Shown: positions 1-5,259 of the stretch, piece after piece | How positions within the stretch are numbered: the stretch's first letter is position 1 | Layout: every line of letters begins with the position of its first letter | Assembly (NCBI GenBank): GCA_003646715.1 | Contig: QMLL01000064.1 | Coordinates: 1 to 7,883 of the forward strand | DNA: 7,883 bases | Origin: Deltaproteobacteria bacterium | GTDB taxonomy: Bacteria; Desulfobacterota; Syntrophobacteria; B119-G9 | Direction: 5' to 3' | Translations under genes and position numbers: made by a program | Notes under the pieces: model-generated | Told to the model about the DNA's origin: nothing | The model's input: the letters and a program-made list of their open reading frames with translations, nothing else | The model's database searches: none

Positions 1-20
1 AGCAAAATATATTTTTATAT

Positions 21-101
21 GAAAGTCTCCTATTCTGCAAAGCCTATCTTGAACCAGGAGCTTTCATTGTTCGTTGTTGCTGGCCACATTGAGTCCAGCA
101 A
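21..101 (+). other. Candidate structured RNA: two consecutive stem-loops
   Basis: Stem 1 pairs GAAAG (21-25) and CTCCT (27-31) with AGGAG (56-60) and CTTTC (61-65). T26 is bulged and the loop is 24 nt. Stem 2 pairs TTGCTGG (77-83) with CCAGCAA (95-101) around an 11-nt loop, and G76-T102 could extend it as a G-U wobble. Two long stems so close together outside a gene are more than I would expect by chance, but no known RNA family is recognised. The strand is assigned only because the downstream gene is on plus; a DNA-level role or the opposite strand is equally possible. Confidence 0.3.
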
Positions 102-136
102 TGCTGGTTAGTATAGTTGCTGCACGTTGGTTTTTT

Positions 137-158
137 GAGGCAGATTGCTCGGCTTTTT
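137..158 (+). terminator. Weak terminator-like hairpin
   Basis: GAG (137-139) and CA (141-142) can pair with TG (146-147) and CTC (148-150), with G140 bulged and a 3-nt loop. GGC and then five T (154-158) follow. The stem is short and set back three bases from the T-run, so as an intrinsic terminator it would be marginal. It would fit the end of a transcript covering the stem-loops at 21-101. Confidence 0.2.
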
Positions 159-204
159 GTTTATGACCGGGAGGTAATTTTTGCTTTTAAGGAAACAGAA
201 GAAT

Positions 205-233
205 TTGCGTCCCCAAAATCTGTGTAGTAAAAT
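205..233 (+). promoter_or_regulatory. Candidate sigma-70 promoter for the HDOD gene
   Basis: TTGCGT (205-210) and TAAAAT (228-233) are separated by exactly 17 bp. The -10 box matches consensus at five of six positions and the -35 at three or four. Transcription would start near 240 and give a leader of about 85 nt. This is a consensus match only. Confidence 0.35.
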
Positions 234-324
234 GAAACAAGATCAAGGCTAATAAGTACGTTTGCGGAAGGTAATTGGTTGTCGTTTAGAATTTCTTAGC
301 GCGTGACTTCTTAGGGGTCTTATT

Positions 325-1188
325 ATGGATAACGAAAAAATTATTGAAATGATCGAGGAAACCTGTGAGTTGCCGCCTGTTCCGATAGTAGCCAGCAAAG
401 TGCTGAAACTGGTGAATGATCCTAACAGTACCGTAAGTCAGTTGGAGGAAGCGATTATAGGCGATAGCAACATGGTTTCCAGAATAATTGGAATGGCTAA
501 TTCCGCTTATTATGTCCGGGTGCACAAAGTTAAAACTCTGAAAGCTGCTATAAATGTTCTGGGATACAAAGCCCTTGCCAACCTTGTTATAGCAGCGTCC
601 ACACGTCAGTTCTATGCTAAGTTTGGTCTTGTGGAGAAGCTATTATGGGAACATTCAGTGGGAACGGCCATTGCCGCGGCAGTGCTGGCGACAGAGTTCA
701 AAGCAGTCAAATCCGATGAAGCCCTGGTGGGAGGATTGCTGCATGATATCGGTAAGACTATAATCAATTTATCCAAGCCTGATGACTACAGAGACATTGC
801 CGAAGAAGTGTATAACGGTAATGGAACATACTTTGATGTCGAACAGGAAAAGCTGGGCTTTGCCCACAGTGATGTTGGCTCTTACCTTATTCAAAAGTGG
901 AACTTTCCAGTGGAACTGGGGAAAGCTATTTATTATCACCACAGTATTAACGAGATTGATCCGTCAATGATGGATCCTTTTCAGGTTAAATATATCTGTA
1001 TTATTGACGTTGCCAACCATTTCACCAAACGTCTGGGTGTTGGTTACAGAGAACCAGACGATAATGTAGACATTGGTTCTCTTAAATCTCTCGAATTGTT
1101 AGGTGTAAAAGTTAGTCAGGAAGATATTGATGTGCTCACTGAAAAAATCGCCAAGGTGATAGAAGAAGAAAAGAGCAAATTCGATTAA
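325..1188 (+). CDS. HDOD-domain signalling protein
   Basis: This 287-residue cytoplasmic protein is made almost entirely of one HDOD domain (about residues 12-215) and a short helical tail. HDOD proteins are HD-superfamily regulators that usually act in two-component, c-di-GMP, motility or stress signalling, and many have no demonstrated enzyme activity. The start of the domain shows the family's LPPVP and later NSAYY. Unlike many HDOD proteins, it keeps a nearly full set of HD metal-ligand candidates: H110 (WEHS), H140-D141 with K144 (LLHDIGK), H181, H205-H206 and D228. It lacks the GYP signature of c-di-GMP phosphodiesterases, so I do not call it HD-GYP. No receiver or other sensory domain is attached. 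The ATG has an AGGGG ribosome site (313-317) seven bases upstream. The TAA overlaps the stop of the convergent response regulator by 4 bp. The family call is firm; the pathway is unknown. Confidence 0.9.
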   Translation: MDNEKIIEMIEETCELPPVPIVASKVLKLVNDPNSTVSQLEEAIIGDSNMVSRIIGMANSAYYVRVHKVKTLKAAINVLGYKALANLVIAASTRQFYAKFGLVEKLLWEHSVGTAIAAAVLATEFKAVKSDEALVGGLLHDIGKTIINLSKPDDYRDIAEEVYNGNGTYFDVEQEKLGFAHSDVGSYLIQKWNFPVELGKAIYYHHSINEIDPSMMDPFQVKYICIIDVANHFTKRLGVGYREPDDNVDIGSLKSLELLGVKVSQEDIDVLTEKIAKVIEEEKSKFD

Positions 1189-2561
1189 TCATCCTCAGAA
1201 CTTAGGCCGTACTTGGCCAACCTGTACCTGAGAGACCTGAGGCTTATACCAAGCAATTCTGCCGCTTTTTGTTTTGTTCCCTGAGATATACTAAGTGCTT
1301 GAGCCAGCAGCTCTTTTTCAATGCCGGCCAGAAAATCGTCAAGATTAAGTCCTTCTCGTGGCAAAACTATTTGGCCGGGATCAATTAATTCAGTTGTTTT
1401 ACTTTTCTTGTAAGCTGAAAGAGTTAGGCTATCTGGGAGTACGATGTTGGAGCTTTCCAATGCGACACTTCTTTCTATAATATTTTCCAGTTCTCTTACG
1501 TTTCCTGGGAAATTATAGCCCTTCAGAATATCCAGGGCGTACGTGGATATTTTCCTAATTTCTTTCCCGAACTGGCGGGAATATTTTTCCAGGAAGTATT
1601 GTGCAAGTAGCGGTATATCACCGGTTCGTTCTCTTAAAGGAGGAATTCTGATATGTATGACATTCAGCCTGTAATACAGGTCTTCCCTGAAGGAGCCCTT
1701 GATGATTTTCTGTTCAAGATCCTGATTGGTAGCTGAAATAAAGCGAACATCAGCCTTGATGTCTTCCGTACCGCCTACCATTTTATAGGTTTTTTCCTGG
1801 ATGAGTCGTAGGAGTTTTACCTGCAAAGGAGTGCTCAACTCACCGATTTCATCTAAAAAAAGTGTTCCCCCCTTGGCGGCTTCAACCAGTCCTGGTTTTG
1901 TGGACGTGGCGCCGGTGAAAGCACCTTTCTTGTACCCAAAAAGTTCGCTTTCCATCAGATTTTCCGGCATACCACCACAGTTTACAGCAACAAATGGTCC
2001 ATCTTTTCGATCACTTTCCTGATGGATAGCGCGCGCTATGAGTTCTTTGCCGGTACCGCTTTCACCAGTTAGTAGGATGTTGCTGGGAGTTGAGGCGACT
2101 CGTCTTATCAGATCATAAACTTTGTGCATCTGGGGGCTTTCTCCCACCAATAGACCGAAGTGCAGGATGTCCCTGGAAGACCTTTCCTCGGCAGAAGGCT
2201 TACGACTGTTTAACGCCTCTCGGATTACCTTTTTTATCTCTTTCAGCTTGAAAGGTTTTGGTAGGTAATCATAGGCGCCTTCTTTCATTGCCTGCACCGC
2301 AGTTTCCGCGCTGGCGTATGCAGAAATCATTATCACTATCGTATTGGGATTGATTTCTTTGGATTTTTTTAGAACTTGGAGCCCGTCAATACCGTTCATC
2401 CGTATGTCAGTAATGATCAGGTCAACAGGTTCTTTTTCAAGAATCTTCAGGGCTTCGCCGCCGTTTTCAGCCGTGACTACACTGTATCCTTCATTGAGGA
2501 GCATGATTTCCAGGAATTCTCTCATGCTCAATTCGTCATCGACTACCAGTACCTTTTCCAT
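1185..2561 (-). CDS. Sigma-54-dependent response regulator, NtrC family, PilR-like
   Basis: This 458-residue transcription activator has the classic three-part layout. The receiver domain (about 1-118) has the acidic pair D8-D9, phospho-acceptor D52, S80 and K102. The AAA+ domain (about 137-370) has Walker A GESGTGKE (166-173), the sigma-54-contacting GAFTGA loop (213-218), Walker B GGTLFLDEIG (231-240) and the FPGNVRELEN box (351-360). A Fis-type helix-turn-helix lies at about 415-453, with AAELLGISLRSLRYRL. All catalytic and contact motifs are intact, so it should hydrolyse ATP and open sigma-54 promoters once phosphorylated. The C-terminal helix-turn-helix resembles PilR, but this subfamily contains many unrelated regulators, so no gene symbol is given. 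No histidine kinase is adjacent. pyrC lies 100 bp upstream on the same strand. ATG is at 2559-2561, with AGAGG about 11-15 bases upstream and GGAG immediately before it. Confidence 0.95.
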   Translation of the reverse strand: MEKVLVVDDELSMREFLEIMLLNEGYSVVTAENGGEALKILEKEPVDLIITDIRMNGIDGLQVLKKSKEINPNTIVIMISAYASAETAVQAMKEGAYDYLPKPFKLKEIKKVIREALNSRKPSAEERSSRDILHFGLLVGESPQMHKVYDLIRRVASTPSNILLTGESGTGKELIARAIHQESDRKDGPFVAVNCGGMPENLMESELFGYKKGAFTGATSTKPGLVEAAKGGTLFLDEIGELSTPLQVKLLRLIQEKTYKMVGGTEDIKADVRFISATNQDLEQKIIKGSFREDLYYRLNVIHIRIPPLRERTGDIPLLAQYFLEKYSRQFGKEIRKISTYALDILKGYNFPGNVRELENIIERSVALESSNIVLPDSLTLSAYKKSKTTELIDPGQIVLPREGLNLDDFLAGIEKELLAQALSISQGTKQKAAELLGISLRSLRYRLAKYGLSSEDD

Positions 2562-2599
2562 CTCCGGGACACCTCTGCAGTTGAGACTATTTTAATTAC

Positions 2600-2628
2600 A
2601 TATTAATATTTTTGACCTAGCTAAGCAA
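2600..2628 (-). promoter_or_regulatory. Candidate promoter for the response regulator
   Basis: On the minus strand TTGCTT (2628-2623) is followed after 17 bp by TAATAT (2605-2600) in an AT-rich stretch. Each box matches sigma-70 consensus at about four positions. It would let the regulator be transcribed independently of pyrBC. No terminator is visible after pyrC, so read-through from pyrC is also possible. Confidence 0.28.
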
Positions 2629-2661
2629 ATTTAGATGGCTTGGTGTTGAAATCTTTCGAGG

Positions 2662-3966
2662 TTACCTGGAGCTCAAAACGGTTCCGTTTCTGTAGAATAT
2701 TTGCCCTTCCTTGATGGTTATCCAGACTTTTCCTTTTACCTTCCACCCATGAAACGGGCAGTTTCGGGACTTTGAATAGAAAGATTCTGTATCTATGGTA
2801 TACTCAGCATCGGGATCGATTACAGTAATATCTGCAGATTTGTTTACCCCAATTGTACCACCAGAAATACCAAGTATTTTCGCAGGGTTACTGGTTAGCT
2901 TCTTGATGAATTCAAAAGGGCTCAATGTCCCATCCCAAACAAGCCTCAGGCTGATGGGCAGGGCGGATTCAAGCCCTATGATTCCGTTAGCGGCATATTC
3001 AAATTCAACATCTTTATCGATAATATTATGAGGTGCATGATCTGTGGCTATTGCATCTATCGTCCCGTCTGCTAGCCCTTCCTTTATGGCTTCAACATCT
3101 TTCTTTTCTCTCAATGGAGGATTCATTTTGAAGTTGGTATCATATGAAGATAGAGCATCGTCAGTTAGGGTGAAGTAATGTGGTGCAGTTTCGGCGGTAA
3201 CCGGTATACCTCTTTCTTTTGCCCGCCTGATTAACTCTACGGAACCAGCAGTGCTTACGTGAGCAATATGAAGTTTGCCTCCGGTCAGTTCTGCTAGAGC
3301 AATGTCTCTAAATACGGCAATCTCTTCTGCTGCTTTTGGGATGCCTTTCAAGCCTAGCTTCGTGGAGACAGCCCCCTCGTTCATGACTCCCCCTGCCGAT
3401 AGCGAAAGGTCTTCTGCATGAGAGATTACGGGAAAACCAAAAATTTTTGAGTATTCAAGGATTCTTCTCATAAGTTGACTTGTTCTGACTGGAAAACCGT
3501 CGTCAGTTACTCCGACTACTCCTGCTTCGAACAGCTCTCCTACCTCAGCCAGGGTTTTTCCTTCCAGTCCTTTGGAAACAGCTCCAACAGGGTATACATT
3601 GCAGATTCCGCATTCTCTGGCTTTATCGAGTATAAATTCCGTAACTGCAGCACGGTCGTTCACGGGATCGGTGTTGGGCATGCAGGCGATTGAGGTAAAT
3701 CCGCCAGCAACTGCTGCCTTACTCCCGCTTGAAATCGTTTCTTTATATTCTTGTCCCGGTTCCCGGAGGTGAACGTGGATGTCAATGAGACCTGGAACAA
3801 CCCATTTGCCAGTTGCATCGATAACTTCATATTTGTTGGCATTAAATTCAGAAGATATGTTATACCCGATGGCAGCGATGTTTCCGTCGGTTATGATCAC
3901 ATCTAGTATGTCATCGACGTCGCTTCCAGGGTCAATAACTCGCCCCTTTTTGATTATCAGGTTCAC
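2662..3966 (-). CDS. pyrC: Dihydroorotase (class I), pyrimidine biosynthesis
   Basis: This enzyme cyclises N-carbamoyl-L-aspartate to L-dihydroorotate, the third step of de novo UMP synthesis, in the cytosol. The 434-residue length fits bacterial class I dihydroorotases. The amidohydrolase barrel shows the metal ligands H64 and H66 in DIHVHLREPG, D155 in VTDDGFP (the aspartate used by Aquifex/Bacillus-type enzymes in place of a carboxylated lysine), H183 in SHAED, H236 in HIAHVS and the catalytic D309 in ATDHAPH. R68 and N98 of the substrate site are also present. With every catalytic residue kept, it should be active, unlike the pseudo-dihydroorotases that accompany some PyrB proteins. The start is GTG (3966-3964), supported by a GAGGGAG ribosome site at 3977-3971. 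pyrB lies 81 bp (or slightly less) upstream on the same strand, which supports a pyrBC unit. The assignment is firm. Confidence 0.96.
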   Translation of the reverse strand: MNLIIKKGRVIDPGSDVDDILDVIITDGNIAAIGYNISSEFNANKYEVIDATGKWVVPGLIDIHVHLREPGQEYKETISSGSKAAVAGGFTSIACMPNTDPVNDRAAVTEFILDKARECGICNVYPVGAVSKGLEGKTLAEVGELFEAGVVGVTDDGFPVRTSQLMRRILEYSKIFGFPVISHAEDLSLSAGGVMNEGAVSTKLGLKGIPKAAEEIAVFRDIALAELTGGKLHIAHVSTAGSVELIRRAKERGIPVTAETAPHYFTLTDDALSSYDTNFKMNPPLREKKDVEAIKEGLADGTIDAIATDHAPHNIIDKDVEFEYAANGIIGLESALPISLRLVWDGTLSPFEFIKKLTSNPAKILGISGGTIGVNKSADITVIDPDAEYTIDTESFYSKSRNCPFHGWKVKGKVWITIKEGQIFYRNGTVLSSR

Positions 3967-3970
3967 TTAA

Positions 3971-3977
3971 CTCCCTC
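3971..3977 (-). promoter_or_regulatory. Ribosome binding site supporting the GTG start of pyrC
   Basis: The minus strand reads GAGGGAG, then TTAA, then GTG. This strong purine-rich site supports the GTG at 3966-3964 as the start, although it is not ATG. The protein begins MNLIIKKGRVID, as expected for the family's amino-terminal beta-sandwich. Confidence 0.7.
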
Positions 3978-3991
3978 TGTTTTCTGGTTTT

Positions 3992-4003
3992 CACGAATTC
4001 GTG
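3992..4003. repeat. Perfect 12-bp palindrome in the pyrB-pyrC gap
   Basis: CACGAATTCGTG is identical to its reverse complement and is followed directly by a second short palindrome, GTCATGAC (4003-4010). It lies 26 bp upstream of the pyrC start. It could be an operator or an RNA hairpin with a weak stem. No protein that binds it is known to me. Confidence 0.45.
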
Positions 4004-4023
4004 TCATGACTGCAGATAGCCTT

Positions 4024-4037
4024 CACAATTTATTGTG
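4024..4037. repeat. Inverted repeat just after pyrB
   Basis: CACAAT and ATTGTG flank a central TT, giving a 14-bp dyad ten bases past the pyrB stop. As RNA it would be five pairs around a 4-nt loop. It has no following T-run in the pyrB direction, so it is not a convincing terminator. It might protect or process the pyrBC message. Confidence 0.4.
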
Positions 4038-4047
4038 CCGCCTGCTT

Positions 4048-4983
4048 TCACGGTTCTTGCCGGGCAGTTGTCCCCACGGTGAGGTATAAAATGGCCATCC
4101 TTATAGCCACACCGTTACTTACCTGTTCGAGAATAACTGAGTAAGGGCCATCTGCGACCTCAGCACTGATTTCAACCCCTCGATTAATTGGCCCGGGATG
4201 CATGATAAGGACATCGGATTTTGCTTTTTTCAACCTATCACTATTGATGCCATACAGCTTTGAATATTCTCTGAGAGAAGGCAACAACACCTCTTTTTGC
4301 CGTTCTTGCTGGATTCTCAATATCATTATGACATCAGCTTCTTCAATTACTTCATCCACGTTGTAGGTTACTTCAGTGGGCATTTTGTTTATGTCTTTAG
4401 GAATCATCGTGGGGGGACCGCACACAATTACTTTGGCTTTCATTTTGCTCAGTCCCCAAATATTAGAACGGGCAACCCTGCTATGAGAGATATCGCCGAT
4501 GATTGCAACAGTTAGTCCTTCCAATTTTCCCTTGTGTTGCCTCATCGTGAGCATGTCCAGCAGTGCCTGGGTCGGATGTTCGTGCATTCCGTCTCCCGCG
4601 TTTATTATAGAGATGTCCAGTCTGCTTGCGAGCCAGTGAGGTGCTCCAGCGGCAGAATGTCTTATTACTATTGCGTCAGGATTCATGGCATCCAGATTTC
4701 TAACGGTATCAAGAAGAGTTTCACCCTTAACCATGGAGCTGGTTGCTTTGGATATACTGAACGTGTCAGCACTTAGTCTCTTGGCCGCAATATCGAAGGA
4801 CATTTTAGTCCTCGTGCTTGGTTCGTAAAACAGATTTATAATTGTTTTTCCTCTGAGTGTTGGAACCTTTTTTATCGGACGTAGATTGATTTCTTTAAAT
4901 GATTCTGCCAAATCGAGGATGGTTTCGATTTCGGTTGGCTCAAGATTTTCTAAACCCAGCAAATCTTTCCTGTTAAAAGACAC
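4048..4983 (-). CDS. pyrB: Aspartate carbamoyltransferase catalytic subunit
   Basis: This enzyme joins carbamoyl phosphate and L-aspartate to give N-carbamoyl-aspartate, the committed step of UMP synthesis. From the GTG at 4983 it is 311 residues, normal for PyrB. The carbamoyl-phosphate domain has STRTK (56-60), the SSMVKGE loop (82-88) whose serine and lysine reach the neighbouring subunit's site, R108 and HPTQALLD (136-143). The aspartate domain has GDISHSRVARSN (163-174), LRIQQERQ (222-229) and HPGPINRG (262-269). All active-site residues appear intact. An in-frame ATG at 5001-4999 would add six residues (317 aa). I prefer GTG because ACGAGG (4994-4989) lies five bases before it, whereas the ATG is preceded only by a C-rich stretch; the choice is an inference. 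No regulatory subunit (pyrI) is visible. pyrC follows in the same direction and the enzyme may associate with it. Confidence 0.96.
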   Translation of the reverse strand: MSFNRKDLLGLENLEPTEIETILDLAESFKEINLRPIKKVPTLRGKTIINLFYEPSTRTKMSFDIAAKRLSADTFSISKATSSMVKGETLLDTVRNLDAMNPDAIVIRHSAAGAPHWLASRLDISIINAGDGMHEHPTQALLDMLTMRQHKGKLEGLTVAIIGDISHSRVARSNIWGLSKMKAKVIVCGPPTMIPKDINKMPTEVTYNVDEVIEEADVIMILRIQQERQKEVLLPSLREYSKLYGINSDRLKKAKSDVLIMHPGPINRGVEISAEVADGPYSVILEQVSNGVAIRMAILYLTVGTTARQEP

Positions 4984-4988
4984 TTTAA

Positions 4989-4994
4989 CCTCGT
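4989..4994 (-). promoter_or_regulatory. Ribosome binding site that favours the pyrB GTG start
   Basis: The minus strand reads ACGAGG, then TTAAA, then GTG (4983-4981). The upstream in-frame ATG at 5001 has CCCCCAAACCCC directly before it and no Shine-Dalgarno sequence. The protein from GTG begins MSFNRKDLLGL, the usual PyrB amino terminus. Confidence 0.6.
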
Positions 4995-5079
4995 TAAGCA
5001 TGGGGTTTGGGGGATAAAATTTCGGCTATTAATCTAATCAATTTATCTGCTGCTAGCAAGGATTTTATGGGGCACCTCA

Positions 5080-5109
5080 TTAATAGTCATTCCTGAATAG
5101 TAAGGGCAA
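5080..5109 (-). promoter_or_regulatory. Candidate promoter for pyrBC
   Basis: The minus strand has TTGCCC (5109-5104), an 18-bp spacer and TATTAA (5085-5080), each matching sigma-70 consensus at about four positions. It would give a pyrB leader of roughly 75-95 nt. I looked for a PyrR-type binding loop or a UMP-sensing attenuator in that leader and saw none. Confidence 0.25.
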
Positions 5110-5207
5110 CTACTTTGGTAAAATTTTCACAACCCTATTTTCTCCTTTTTTATACAGTGTGTCTATGTTATAAGAGGTGCGAGAGTCTCACTGAATTATT
5201 AATTTTA

Positions 5208-5234
5208 TTCGTGTTTCAAGAGAAAGATCACGAA
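5208..5234 (+). promoter_or_regulatory. Imperfect stem-loop in the leader of the vWA-OmpA gene
   Basis: TTCGTG (5208-5213) and TTTC (5214-5217) can pair with GAAA (5222-5225) and CACGAA (5229-5234). The loop is AAGA and GAT is a 3-nt bulge on the 3' side. The structure ends 13 bases before the ribosome site, so it would sit in the 5' untranslated region. It could stabilise the message or bind a regulator. OmpA-type messages are often controlled through their leaders, but here this is inference. Confidence 0.35.
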
Positions 5235-5247
5235 CTTTGGTGGTAAG

Positions 5248-5255
5248 AAGGAGGT
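5248..5255 (+). promoter_or_regulatory. Strong ribosome binding site of the vWA-OmpA gene
   Basis: AAGGAGGT is an essentially perfect Shine-Dalgarno sequence, the strongest in the window, and fits an abundant envelope protein. Two tandem ATG codons follow at 5260 and 5263. The second has the more usual spacing of eight bases, so translation may begin at either. Confidence 0.75.
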
Positions 5256-5259
5256 ATTT

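Larger units (their letters stand above)
1..324. other. Non-coding left edge with inverted repeats
   Basis: No convincing gene lies here. The sequence is rich in foldable repeats. ATATA/TATAT lies at 7-11/16-20. A 10-bp stem with one bulged base pairs 21-31 with 56-65. A perfect 7-bp stem pairs 77-83 with 95-101. Three copies of a TTGCTG-like motif (77-82, 102-107 as TGCTGG, 117-122) can compete for the single CAGCAA at 96-101. T-runs lie at 131-136 and 154-158. The right part (205-233) has a promoter-like pair leading into the HDOD gene. The left part could be a leader, a small RNA or the 3' region of an upstream transcript. The window edge prevents a decision. Confidence 0.6.
4995..5259. 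other. Divergent control region between pyrB and the vWA-OmpA gene
   Basis: No gene lies here. The stretch carries the leader and candidate promoter of pyrB on minus (boxes at 5104-5109 and 5080-5085). On plus it carries a GAGAGTCTC dyad (5181-5189), an imperfect stem-loop (5208-5234) and a strong ribosome site (5248-5255). A near-match to the sigma-54 -24/-12 consensus lies at 5104-5119 on plus. Two G-tracts at 5002-5013 become a C-rich block in the pyrB message. Confidence 0.7.

Noticed and set aside
1..110. Possible c-di-GMP-I riboswitch upstream of the HDOD gene, because of GCAAAGCC at 38-45 and GAACC at 51-55.
   Set aside because: Only these short core-like words match. The first helix with its GNRA loop in the right place, the receptor, and the 3' GGGUUACCG-like strand are missing, and the stems that do form place the core words in a loop.
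19..111. A 30-codon reading frame starting MKVSYSAKPIL.
   Set aside because: It has no ribosome site, an unconvincing composition and a full overlap with the inverted repeats, so it is more likely incidental.
286..525. A 79-codon minus-strand frame opposite the start of the HDOD gene.
   Set aside because: It lies almost wholly inside a well-supported gene and has no family features; it is a shadow frame.
325..1188. Calling the HDOD protein an HD-GYP c-di-GMP phosphodiesterase.
   Set aside because: After the HH pair the sequence reads SINE and lacks the GYP signature. The amino-terminal LPPVP and NSAYY stretches are HDOD features.
2344..2606. Two plus-strand frames opposite the receiver domain of the response regulator.
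   Set aside because: The minus-strand frame has every motif of the NtrC family, and these frames have no recognisable content.
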